Positions 20,658 to 29,700 of a DNA stretch of 64,000 nucleotides are shown piece after piece; within the stretch, counting starts at the first letter, position 1, and the number at the start of each line of letters is the position of its first letter. A program made the translations under genes and the position numbers. The notes beneath the pieces were generated by a model. It had not been told where the DNA came from and did no database searches. It worked only from the letters and a program-made list of their open reading frames with translations. The stretch comes from Psychrobacillus sp042885655 (GTDB lineage: Bacteria > Bacillota > Bacilli > Bacillales_A > Planococcaceae), in the NCBI RefSeq assembly GCF_042885655.1, contig NZ_JBHVRO010000003.1:451389-515388 (forward strand). Reading direction: 5' to 3'.

Positions 20658-20697
20658 AAAACCTCTTAAATCTTTCGAGATTTAAGAGGTTTTTATA
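20658..20697. terminator. Bidirectional intrinsic terminator
   Basis: A perfect 16-bp stem 20658-20673/20678-20693 with a TTCG tetraloop, A-rich before and T-rich after. It lies between the giant exoprotein gene and the convergent XRE regulator, so it can serve both. Confidence 0.92.
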
Positions 20698-20731
20698 ATT
20701 TCGTCTAAATTGAGTGAATGACTTTCGGCAT

Positions 20732-22030
20732 TTAAACAAGTTCGTTGTTTTTTCGGTACTTTTCCAGAATAGGTAATGCGTATTTATTTGCTAATTCCAT
20801 ATCTCCTTTTTCCATATAATAATCAAATAATTTTATCTCATAAACCTCCGCTGCAAGTCCATAGCCCATATCCTTGAAAATCGGGTAAACCTTAGTCTCT
20901 AGGTAGTGGTAATACTGTTCTCTGTGATTTTTAATCTTAAATATATGCAACTGAAAAAAGTGTTTTAGCATTGGTTCGTTTAGTTTATTCGCTAGAGAAT
21001 AACCTTTTTTGGCTAAATGTAGCAGTTCCTTGTCAGATGCCAACCCTAGTTTTGTGGAGGCATTTAAATATCCCTCAAGAGACATTAAATATTGTGAATT
21101 AGTTGGTTTACGTATTTCCAAGGACTGTCTATAATACTCTAAAGCTTTGTCATAAGAGCCGTTGCGAAATTGCTGGTAGGCATAATTGTAAAGTAGCTTG
21201 GCTTTTTGTTCGGTTAACCCATAATTGTCCGCCATCTCAATTAATCTAGGGTACCCTGAATCTTTTGGGTCAAAATGTTCCTCTTGTTCAACTTGAATCA
21301 GCATTAACATCTCTGTTTCAATTATTCGAGTAAAACTATGTGTTTTTGTAAAAAAAGTAAGTGCTTTATTAGCGTAATAATAGGCTAAAACACGAGAATC
21401 CATGCAATGATAGGCTACAGCTAAATGGTAATAATATTCAGGATTGTTGTAATAGGTAATATCTATTAATTTTAAATATGAAATTGCTTTATAATGTTCC
21501 TGGTGATAGTTGATGAAAAATTCTCCTTTAATATGTAATAGCATGTTTTTATCGTACGGAGTAAGGTCTTGCCAACTATCGATTTCTTTGATGAGTACCT
21601 CAGCAAGAGTACCTTCCCCAATTAATAAATAATACCTGGTAAGTATTAATGTATTAGATCGATAGAAATCAGGTATTTGCAATAGAATAATGCCCTCCAA
21701 TTGCTCCTTTATTCTTTTAGCTTTTGAGTTTAGTTTTAAAATAATAGACTCATGCCATTCTTTTAATAGCCCCTCTAAGCTCAAGTAGGTTTCAATTTCT
21801 GCCTGCATGTCTATACAAAGCCTCTTAGCTAATACCTCTATTGTATCCTTTGAAACTTCTGTAATGCCTCGCTCAATTTTGCTTATATGCGTTTTAGAAC
21901 AAATGCCTTCTCCTAAATCCGATTGGCTTAAGCCTTGAATCTCTCGGTGAAATTTAATGATTTTTCCTTGAATAATAGTAACCAGCTCCTTGGCATTTCC
22001 GCAATAGTATTCTCTTATCCCACATGACAA
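20732..22030 (-). CDS. XRE-family HTH regulator with TPR repeats (RRNPP-like, NprR/PlcR type)
   Basis: 432 codons from the TTG at 22030. The HTH covers about 20-75 (GLSQSDLGEGICSKTHISKIE, a Cro/C1-type motif), followed by about 350 residues of TPR-like helices. That is the layout of peptide-sensing RRNPP regulators (NprR, PlcR, Rgg). The start is doubtful. The TTG has only a weak ribosome site. Inside the frame, AAGGAG (21986-21991) lies nine bases before an ATT codon at 21974-21976, exactly where HTH homologues usually begin, giving 414 aa. The gene diverges from the protease gene at 22422, which it may regulate, as NprR and PlcR regulate exoproteases (inference). No classical signal-peptide pheromone gene is visible beside it. 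Confidence 0.85.
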   Translation of the reverse strand: MSCGIREYYCGNAKELVTIIQGKIIKFHREIQGLSQSDLGEGICSKTHISKIERGITEVSKDTIEVLAKRLCIDMQAEIETYLSLEGLLKEWHESIILKLNSKAKRIKEQLEGIILLQIPDFYRSNTLILTRYYLLIGEGTLAEVLIKEIDSWQDLTPYDKNMLLHIKGEFFINYHQEHYKAISYLKLIDITYYNNPEYYYHLAVAYHCMDSRVLAYYYANKALTFFTKTHSFTRIIETEMLMLIQVEQEEHFDPKDSGYPRLIEMADNYGLTEQKAKLLYNYAYQQFRNGSYDKALEYYRQSLEIRKPTNSQYLMSLEGYLNASTKLGLASDKELLHLAKKGYSLANKLNEPMLKHFFQLHIFKIKNHREQYYHYLETKVYPIFKDMGYGLAAEVYEIKLFDYYMEKGDMELANKYALPILEKYRKNNELV

Positions 22031-22079
22031 ACGTTGACCCCAACTCTAATTTCTATTTGATTGAACTTTATAAAAAAAA

Positions 22080-22102
22080 TCAACAAAAAACGTGTTTTTG
22101 TT
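22080..22102. promoter_or_regulatory. Imperfect palindrome upstream of the XRE gene
   Basis: CAAAAAACGTGTTTTTG is a near palindrome within the leader of the XRE-TPR gene, flanked by long A and T runs. A possible autoregulatory site; weak evidence. Confidence 0.3.
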
Positions 22103-22197
22103 CGTTTTTTTTTCAATTTTCTACTAGGTTGATTTGACTTGTGATCATGATAAAACCCCAATTGTCAGTAAAGATAGAGAAAGCTACTCTAAGATTA

Positions 22198-22224
22198 TCA
22201 CAAATAATTGACAATTATTTGTGA
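22198..22224. promoter_or_regulatory. 27-bp perfect palindrome, candidate operator
   Basis: TCACAAATAATTG-A-CAATTATTTGTGA has 13-bp arms and lies in the divergent region between the XRE-TPR regulator and the protease. TTGACA (22208-22213), a possible -35 box, sits inside it. Position and symmetry suggest an operator for a dimeric regulator, most simply the adjacent XRE protein (inference). Confidence 0.5.
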
Positions 22225-22265
22225 ATATTCACTTTTTTATTTAAAAAGTAGTTAAACCAAATTTC

Positions 22266-22316
22266 AAGGAGGTGAAGTAAATTAAGTCATTTCTATTTTT
22301 ATATAAGTATCCTTAA
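22266..22316 (+). other. Orphan strong ribosome site with possible 11-codon ATT-start peptide
   Basis: AAGGAGGTGA (22266-22275) is an almost full anti-16S match. Eight bases after its GGAGG stands ATT (22281), opening IKSFLFLYKYP then TAA at 22314-22316. No ATG, GTG or TTG frame follows the site. It could be a leader or signalling peptide between regulator and protease, or a chance element. Confidence 0.25.
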
Positions 22317-22421
22317 TAAAATCGAAGTTATTTACAACAAGGACATCACTCAAAGACTATACCTAAATTCGCAATAATCATGTACTTATATTCATATTAA
22401 AATTGAATAGGAGAATAATTG

Positions 22422-25400
22422 ATGGGAAATTATAAATTTAAGAAGTTAATAGCCACATTGATGGCAACTGCAATGTTAACCTTTCCTACGCTTCAAGCTT
22501 TTGCAAACGATCCATTTTCGGACAATCAAAAAGCATTCGATGTAATAGATTCAAAATATATAGGCGAAAGCTCTAAGACTAGTTCAGGAAACCATGTCAT
22601 TACGCTGATTACAGGCGATGTTGTAACAGTGACATATATTGAAGGTGGAAAGAGCGTTATTAGTGTCGAACCTGCCAATGGAGCCGGTGGTGGAACAAGT
22701 ATTATGACTCTTGGCAAGGATACGTATGTTATTCCTGATGAGGCGATGTCATATGTAGTTTCGGATTTTTTGGATAAAGATTTGTTCAACATCACAGCTC
22801 TCCTTGAGTACGGTTACAATGATGAAAATCAATCCACCTTACCAGTGATCGTACAGTATACTCCAAAAAATGCTCGTTTTGAGTTAGCTCTACCTGCTAC
22901 TCTTGCAGGATCTGAACGGACGCATATTTTGGAAAGTATTGACGGGGTTGCAGTATCAACAGAGAAAGAACAGACTAGAGCATTCTGGGATGATATTACG
23001 GAGAATGCAGCTGCAGATTCTCGAAAGACTGGCGGTATTAAAAAAGTTTGGCTGGATGGTCGTGTCGAAGTGAACCTCGCTGAAAGTGTACCACAGGTTG
23101 GTGCACCAGATGCATGGGAATCAGGTTTTGATGGAGAGGGTATAACGGTAGCTGTTCTCGATACCGGCATCGATTCAGACCATCCCGATCTAGTTAACCA
23201 GATTGATAAGATTGAGAGCTTCGTTCCAGAAGAAGATGCACGCGACTATCATGGTCATGGTACACATGTGGCATCCACAGTACTTGGAACAGGTGCTGCT
23301 TCTAATGGACTTAATAAGGGGGTGGCTCCAGGGGCACACCTAATTGTAGGGAAAGTTCTTAGTTCATCTGGTTATGGTCAAGATTCCTGGATAATCGATG
23401 GGATGGAGTGGGCTGCCGAAAATGCGAAGGTGGTTAATATGAGTTTAGGTGACCCTAAGCCAAGTGATGGAACAGACCCGCTGTCTCAGGCTGTAAATAA
23501 TTTGAGTGAAGAGACCGGTGCATTGTTTGTTATCGCCGCTGGAAACTCTGGTATGGAAGGCATTGGTTCACCAGGAGCTGCAGATGCAGCACTTACAGTA
23601 GGATCTGTTGACAAATCTGATAGTCTTTCTTGGTTTTCTACAAAGGGACCCCGTTTTATGGATTCAGGATTAAAACCTGATCTTGTCGCACCCGGCTCAG
23701 ATATAATAGCGGCCCGTTCTCAATATGCAAGTCAAGGAGACGGTTCATATCTTAGTCTTAGCGGTACTTCTATGGCTACTCCCCATGTAGCGGGAGCAGC
23801 GGCCATTCTTGCACAGCGCTATCCAGATTGGACAGGAGATCAACTGAAAAGTGCCCTAATGAGTACGACGAAGATGCTTGACTATATTAAACCGTATGAG
23901 GGTGGGGCGGGTCGTCTAGATGTCGCAGCTGCCATATCCAGTACTATATATGCGAAAGGTTCCTTAGACTTTGGTTTCTTCCAATGGCCGCATGATGAGG
24001 AAACTCTTGTTGAGAAGACTGTTTCATATACCAATGTAAGTGATCAACCTGTTACGTTGGATCTCTCAGCAACCTTTATAGATAATAATGGTATAGCATC
24101 GGAAGAACTTTTACAGCTTTCAGCGGATCAAGTTACCGTACCTGCTAATGAAAGTGCTGAAGTTACAGTAACAGTTGACCCGAAAGAAGCTGCAGTAGGA
24201 AGTCGTTATCAAGGACAACTTACTGCCATGGTGGACGGACAAATAGTTGCTCATACGGCAATGGTCATGGGCAAGGAAGAAGAGAGGTTTTCTCTCACAA
24301 TCAATGCAACAAATCGTGATGGAAATCCAGCAGAAACTGTTGTTTCGATAGTTGGTCCGAACAACTATCCAGGATTCTTGAATGTGCAAGGGACAACGGA
24401 ATTACGACTTCCACCGGGAACTTATTCAGTTATGAGTATGATGGATGTTGATACAGACACGGATCACGCAGGAGTAGCAATGCTAGGTAACCCTGAAGTA
24501 GTTATTGTTGATGGTCCAGAAATTGTCGAACTTGATGCACGGAATGCAGTAGAAATTACAGCGAGCGTTCCGGAAAAGACCGAAGCGAAGTTTAGGAAAC
24601 TGGAATATTACCGCAGTTTCAGTGAAACAAATACTATAACTGGAAGGTATTTGTTACCAGAATGGATAGATAAAATGTATGCGGAACCAACAGAAACCGT
24701 TAAAACTGGTGAATTTCATTTGAACACACGCTGGCGCCTGATCAAACCTGTATTGTCCATTAACGTCGATGAACTGGAGCTAGATACCCTAACTCTGCCA
24801 GGAAGTGAGCCGTTAGAAGGAAAGCATCAGTTGACTGCTGTTTACGCAGTACAAGGGACTCCGGAAGATTATAAAAACCTAGATGTGAAAGATAAGGCAG
24901 TGATTGTACAGCGCAGTAATGTGATCAATGGTTCTGAACGCGCTGCAGCAGCATATGCAGCAGGTGCAAAACTATTAATTGTAGTGAACGATAAACCTAC
25001 AGAGTTTCTAGAATGGGTTGGAATAGAAGACTTTTTGGATAGTAATCCTATAGCTGTCGCTTCTGTTAGTGGAACAGAAGGGATAGAGCTTATCAAACTT
25101 GCCAAAAATGGGAATTTAATTTTAAACATTGAAGGGACACCAAACACACCATACGTATATGATCTAATCGATAACCATCATAACGCCATTCCAGAGGATT
25201 TAAGCTATTCTCCTACAGCGAATGAGCTAGTGAAAATCAATGCACAATACTACTCGGATCGTTCGGCGTCAGGAGAAGAATTCCGCTGGGATATTCCATC
25301 CTACAGCGAAAATGGAGTAGGTTTCAATTATCAATTGTCACTCCCATCTGTTCGCATAGAGTGGGTGTCAGCTCCAGAAGAAACAATTTGGTACCATCAG

Positions 25401-26972
25401 GCCCGAGTGGTTAACGAATGGGAAGTGCGGCAACCAGCGATGATTTATCAGCAGGGTCAACGCTTGGATGAGAAATGGTTTGCACCAGTTGTACGTCCTC
25501 GCTTCGGTGAAGGTTTTTGGGTGCCTGTCCGTTTTGAAAATGACCTGATTTTCAATGTTCCTTCTTGGGCTGATTCAGGCGATGGAAACACGGGGTGGGA
25601 TCTTTCCAGTACTGGAAAGCAAACACTGAAACTTTATCAAGAGTCTGACTTAGTTGAAACGTCAAGCGATCAGATTATTGTATTGTGGGATGCTCCGGAA
25701 GAAAACACTAAATTTCGTTTGGTGAATGATGTAACTCGCGATCCGGAGCGATGGAACACATCAGTTAGCACACATACTGAGTGGACGATTTGGACTGAAA
25801 TGCAAGAAGAATTCGAATCATTCCTTCCAATGATTTCACTTGATTACAAAGTGGATACGGACATGAAAGGGAATGCAGTCGCAGGGGACACGATTAAACT
25901 GGGACTGAGTGCGTCGCAGATAGATTATGCATCTGGAAATGGAAAAATTGTAGGTGCTTCACTTGAAGTTTCGTTTAACGAAGGAAAGACTTGGGAAAAG
26001 GCAGAATTGGTTCGTGAAGGGGAAGGCTGGAGAGCCAACATTAGCAACGCTAGTAAGAGTGGAACCTTTGTCTCTCTTCGTGCGAGCGCATGGGATGATT
26101 TAGGGAATCGCATAGATCAAACTGTTATAAAAGCTTTTGGTGTCTCGGAATCAGAAGTTACACTTTCTACAGACAAACTGGACTATTCTCTAACAAAAGG
26201 AACGACAAGCCAAATGAAAGTTAAAGCAGTAACAACTCCAAAACAAAGTAAAATGACAGAAGAAGATGTAACAAATAAAGCTACGTATGTAGTGAAAGAT
26301 GATAACGTTGCATCTGTTACGAACGGCTTAATAACAGCTAAAGCAAAAGGCTCAACGAAAGTTACAATTTCTTACGGTGGAAATGAAGTGACGGTAAATA
26401 TAAAAGTGACAGAACCTGCAGTAGATCCAGGTCCTGGTAGCGGTGGAGGATATACACCACCAACAACAACGCCAACACCACCAGTTCAACCGAATTTATG
26501 CGACGAGAATGCTAAATCTGGCTGTCTTCAAGTGAACAAGACAACTCCAGTATATGTATTAGAAAATAACCGCTTGAAAAAAGTAGGAGAAGCAGTAAAA
26601 GGACAAAATTTACCGGTTAAACAAGTCATTTCTCCAATGCTTGGGCTAGGTGGAGACATCTGGTTGGAACGAACAGCAGCAATTTTATACGAAACACCAT
26701 CTAAAGAAATGCTTGCTAAAAACCAATTGCCAGCCAACAAACGTCCAATACAAATTTGGAAAGGCCTAGAGTTAACTCCAGGTCAAATTGGAAAAGTGAC
26801 TATTCTAAAAGATACAGTCATTTGGCAATCAATTGATAAAACAACTAAACTACCAAGAGTCTTGAAAAAAGGTGAACAATATAGAGTGTATCGCTATGTT
26901 CCAGGTATGTACCAAGTTAGCGACAAAGAATATATTGTACAAGATTCAAACGTAGTACTCTTCAAAAAATAA
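22422..26972 (+). CDS. Secreted S8 serine protease with Big_2 domain and shared C-terminal module
   Basis: 1516 aa from the ATG at 22422, chosen because AGGAG (22409-22413) is eight bases upstream; a TTG at 22419 is too close. Signal peptide to about residue 28 (QAFA/NDP). The subtilisin domain has Asp247 (VLDTGIDSDHPD), His279 (HGTHVAST) and Ser450 (GTSMATPHVAG). Beta-sandwich domains follow, with a PA-like segment near nt 24860-25000, a single Big_2 repeat (about 1244-1330), a Gly/Pro/Thr linker and the Cys-pair/SH3-like module (about 1360-1516). The catalytic half is less like the three upstream proteases than they are to each other, with fewer AT-biased codons. Its last 450 bp nearly match those of the giant gene at 13851-20609. 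Probably controlled by the divergent XRE-TPR regulator. Confidence 0.94.
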   Translation: MGNYKFKKLIATLMATAMLTFPTLQAFANDPFSDNQKAFDVIDSKYIGESSKTSSGNHVITLITGDVVTVTYIEGGKSVISVEPANGAGGGTSIMTLGKDTYVIPDEAMSYVVSDFLDKDLFNITALLEYGYNDENQSTLPVIVQYTPKNARFELALPATLAGSERTHILESIDGVAVSTEKEQTRAFWDDITENAAADSRKTGGIKKVWLDGRVEVNLAESVPQVGAPDAWESGFDGEGITVAVLDTGIDSDHPDLVNQIDKIESFVPEEDARDYHGHGTHVASTVLGTGAASNGLNKGVAPGAHLIVGKVLSSSGYGQDSWIIDGMEWAAENAKVVNMSLGDPKPSDGTDPLSQAVNNLSEETGALFVIAAGNSGMEGIGSPGAADAALTVGSVDKSDSLSWFSTKGPRFMDSGLKPDLVAPGSDIIAARSQYASQGDGSYLSLSGTSMATPHVAGAAAILAQRYPDWTGDQLKSALMSTTKMLDYIKPYEGGAGRLDVAAAISSTIYAKGSLDFGFFQWPHDEETLVEKTVSYTNVSDQPVTLDLSATFIDNNGIASEELLQLSADQVTVPANESAEVTVTVDPKEAAVGSRYQGQLTAMVDGQIVAHTAMVMGKEEERFSLTINATNRDGNPAETVVSIVGPNNYPGFLNVQGTTELRLPPGTYSVMSMMDVDTDTDHAGVAMLGNPEVVIVDGPEIVELDARNAVEITASVPEKTEAKFRKLEYYRSFSETNTITGRYLLPEWIDKMYAEPTETVKTGEFHLNTRWRLIKPVLSINVDELELDTLTLPGSEPLEGKHQLTAVYAVQGTPEDYKNLDVKDKAVIVQRSNVINGSERAAAAYAAGAKLLIVVNDKPTEFLEWVGIEDFLDSNPIAVASVSGTEGIELIKLAKNGNLILNIEGTPNTPYVYDLIDNHHNAIPEDLSYSPTANELVKINAQYYSDRSASGEEFRWDIPSYSENGVGFNYQLSLPSVRIEWVSAPEETIWYHQARVVNEWEVRQPAMIYQQGQRLDEKWFAPVVRPRFGEGFWVPVRFENDLIFNVPSWADSGDGNTGWDLSSTGKQTLKLYQESDLVETSSDQIIVLWDAPEENTKFRLVNDVTRDPERWNTSVSTHTEWTIWTEMQEEFESFLPMISLDYKVDTDMKGNAVAGDTIKLGLSASQIDYASGNGKIVGASLEVSFNEGKTWEKAELVREGEGWRANISNASKSGTFVSLRASAWDDLGNRIDQTVIKAFGVSESEVTLSTDKLDYSLTKGTTSQMKVKAVTTPKQSKMTEEDVTNKATYVVKDDNVASVTNGLITAKAKGSTKVTISYGGNEVTVNIKVTEPAVDPGPGSGGGYTPPTTTPTPPVQPNLCDENAKSGCLQVNKTTPVYVLENNRLKKVGEAVKGQNLPVKQVISPMLGLGGDIWLERTAAILYETPSKEMLAKNQLPANKRPIQIWKGLELTPGQIGKVTILKDTVIWQSIDKTTKLPRVLKKGEQYRVYRYVPGMYQVSDKEYIVQDSNVVLFKK

Positions 26973-26974
26973 AA

Positions 26975-27017
26975 AAATGCTCCTAGACATGTTAATCATG
27001 CTAGGAGCATTTTTTTG
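26975..27017 (+). terminator. Intrinsic terminator
   Basis: AAATGCTCCTAG (26975-26986) pairs with CTAGGAGCATTT (27001-27012), with an inner CATG/CATG pairing and a following T7 tract. It starts only 2 bp after the stop. Confidence 0.9.
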
Positions 27018-27296
27018 TGGCTCTATTCTATTAAAAGAAAATGAATTAATGGAATATAAACTGGTATCAATTTCACACATTATTTTCCTGAATTAAACCC
27101 TTGTTGGAGGAAGCATGTTTTCTAGTTTGATTAGATAAAAAAGATTGTTCTTAAATTAAGTGAGTTTATATCTTCATGACCAATTCAGCCAAATTGCATT
27201 GGCTACTTCAATAATAAGCAGACTGCTCATATAAATGATTAAAAAAGGCATATATTGAGAATGGTGAGCTTGTTAAGAAGGAGGAATGGATTTCGA
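27018..27296. other. Intergenic region, no gene seen
   Basis: AT-rich spacer with no supported open frame or repeat. AAGGAGG (27278-27284) precedes the next gene. Confidence 0.5.
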
Positions 27297-29531
27297 ATGA
27301 AGAATAAAGTTATTAAAATAGCGGTTTCATCCATTATTGCGACATCTGCATTTGTAGCTGTTTCACCAAGTAAAAAAGGTGATGCTGCTTCAAATATGGA
27401 GCAATTAATGGTCGATGCTCAAAATGCTAGTAACGTATTAAAATGGGCAATTTCTGTCGAGGGTTCAGCGGACGGGGTGACGCAGCCATGGGAGCAATTT
27501 AATGATGCAAAAATGGCAATTGCAAAAGTCGAAGCAGGATTAAGTGGAGTGAATTTCTCAGATAAGTTGAAGTACGAAGCAAGACTCGTTGATCCAAAAG
27601 TTCAAATACAAAGGGCTCAAGGGTATCTGGATGCGATTACCGCTAGTTCAAAAATCCATGCAAAAACAAATTCTCTTTCTGCGGCAGTCTATTCAAATAA
27701 CTTAGATCAAGTGGAAAAGGCTTATCACGAAATGACTGCGGAGTTTCGTAAACAAACGATATTATTAGATAGAGTGTACGGCCAATCTACACGTGATAGA
27801 ATTCGAAATGCTGTAAAAGGACCAGCAGAGAAGTTAATAAATGAATTAAAAAACGATGTAACTGTTCATATGTTGGCGAAGGGGGCAGAGGAAGATGTTA
27901 GAAGGGGAAATTATACGGAGGCAGCAAAGAAAGTATACGAAGCACAAGCGATTCTGAGGTCAAATGTATTGATCTGGGGTAAGGCACTTCAATTTAGAAT
28001 AGAAAATGTAAATACATCTTTACCTTTTCAAATTGTATCGAGTTCTATAGTTAATAACACGACATTGACGATAAAGCTGAATAAACCCGTTTCTTCAATT
28101 AAAACTTCTGATTTCTCCATTAATAATGGTTTGACTGTTACGAATGCTACTTTAAGTAAAGATGGATTAACTATCACTTTAACGACTTCTATTCAAATAC
28201 CTGGCACGACTTATACGTTGAAATATAAAACAAACACCTTCTCTTTTACTATTCCAGGGAATGTTATCCCAATCTATGTTGGAGATAGGACTGTTCAACA
28301 TAGAGAAACATCTGAAGTAATTACATTAGCGGCTATATTTAAAGAGTCGAATGGCAAGCCATCTACTGCTACAGTTCGTGTTGATATTCCCGTGGGATTA
28401 AAGTTAGTTTCGGTGAATGGAGCGGCAAATAATACAGCAGGAGCAAACTCTGTTAATGTGACACCTGACAAGAATGGTATGGTAACAATTGTATTCACAG
28501 CAAAAGATCTAACTAGCCCTGCACTTGATAAATTGATTACCTTTAATAAAATGGAGAAAAATAAAGTAGTAGAAACTCAAACTTCTAGTTCTTTCAATTT
28601 CTATGTACCCGCAAATGCAGGTTTATTTTCTAATAAAAATGTGCGCTTTATAGACTCAAATTTTGGCTACTTCGTAACGACTGATGGAATAAAATACAAA
28701 TTGAAAGGTTACGGAGATGTTTATCAAATTGATGGAACTCCAATTTCATTTGATTCATTTAAAGCTACTCTAAACATAGGAAACATTATCAACGGAACAT
28801 ACCATCCAACCTCTACTTCTTCCTTTAATATCTTCTATAATATGAATATATCGTCTATTAACCTGAATTCCAAGTTTACTTATAAACCGGGAACTATGGG
28901 GTATCGAATGAATGGCAGTAAAATCGAGTTGTTCGGAACAGGGCAACCAAATTATGATCTATTCTTCTTCAAAAATGCAGGAGTTTCACTAGGAAAAACA
29001 AAGGTGAATACGAACGGAACTTGGACATTTACGACAAACGTAGATGCAAATACATTGACAGACTATTCGATTGTTCAACAAATCGCCGGTATATCTATGC
29101 CCCCTTATAATAGCGGCAATGCTATAACGCTAAGGGTAATTGAAGGACCATTTGAGATTGCTTGGATTAGTGACGGCATGAGTAAAGATGAGAATTTATC
29201 AAATGAAGAAATTACATTTACAATTGCCCCATTAAAATATAATAATGGGTCGATTTTGACACAAGATCAAGCAATAATTTCGAAGCAAGCTTCTATTGTA
29301 TTAAAAGATTCCGATGGAACAAAAGTCAAATTCACAAACAGTCAAAATGATACGTATTTCACAACAGTGAAAAATGGATTTAATATAAGGTTTGGCTCAG
29401 GAATAATGCTTAATAAAGGGAAAGATGGAAAGCTCTCTGGAGCATTGAGTATTGAATCAGTTGAAGGAGTTACGAATGAATACGGATTAACATTGAAAAT
29501 AAATACAGCAGATCAGATTAATAGGTATTAA
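27297..29531 (+). CDS. Secreted S-layer-associated protein with SbsC-type N-terminal wall-binding domain
   Basis: 744 aa from the ATG at 27297 (AAGGAGG upstream; in-frame codons from 27255 precede the ribosome site). Signal peptide to about residue 31 (KGDAAS). Residues about 33-235 form an all-helical region matching the N-terminal domain of Geobacillus SbsC. The hallmark is ILLDRVYGQSTRDRIR, followed by a DVTVHMLAKGAEEDV stretch. In SbsC this domain binds secondary cell-wall polymer. The remainder is beta-rich: an SbsA-like Ig segment (about 240-330) and further beta domains of unknown type. It lacks the shared C-terminal module of the five upstream exoproteins, so it uses a different anchor. 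It is shorter than typical S-layer proteins (about 1100 aa), so a minor wall protein is as likely as the lattice protein. Confidence 0.82.
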   Translation: MKNKVIKIAVSSIIATSAFVAVSPSKKGDAASNMEQLMVDAQNASNVLKWAISVEGSADGVTQPWEQFNDAKMAIAKVEAGLSGVNFSDKLKYEARLVDPKVQIQRAQGYLDAITASSKIHAKTNSLSAAVYSNNLDQVEKAYHEMTAEFRKQTILLDRVYGQSTRDRIRNAVKGPAEKLINELKNDVTVHMLAKGAEEDVRRGNYTEAAKKVYEAQAILRSNVLIWGKALQFRIENVNTSLPFQIVSSSIVNNTTLTIKLNKPVSSIKTSDFSINNGLTVTNATLSKDGLTITLTTSIQIPGTTYTLKYKTNTFSFTIPGNVIPIYVGDRTVQHRETSEVITLAAIFKESNGKPSTATVRVDIPVGLKLVSVNGAANNTAGANSVNVTPDKNGMVTIVFTAKDLTSPALDKLITFNKMEKNKVVETQTSSSFNFYVPANAGLFSNKNVRFIDSNFGYFVTTDGIKYKLKGYGDVYQIDGTPISFDSFKATLNIGNIINGTYHPTSTSSFNIFYNMNISSINLNSKFTYKPGTMGYRMNGSKIELFGTGQPNYDLFFFKNAGVSLGKTKVNTNGTWTFTTNVDANTLTDYSIVQQIAGISMPPYNSGNAITLRVIEGPFEIAWISDGMSKDENLSNEEITFTIAPLKYNNGSILTQDQAIISKQASIVLKDSDGTKVKFTNSQNDTYFTTVKNGFNIRFGSGIMLNKGKDGKLSGALSIESVEGVTNEYGLTLKINTADQINRY

Positions 29532-29700
29532 AGTAGAAACTCACGATTGAGTGTGTTTTTATGTAAATGGAGTTGGGGGCTGTCTTAAGTAGGCGGTTCC
29601 TTTTTTATTGAACTAAAAATAATGTTCTAAACAAATAGCATTGGGAAAAAATAGCGTATTATTGTTTTATCTTTTATGATTAATAAAAGGAGATGAAGAA

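Noticed and set aside
3240..26972. Sortase (LPXTG) anchoring of the large exoproteins
   Set aside because: No LPXTG-like motif, hydrophobic tail or basic end is present at any of the five C-termini.
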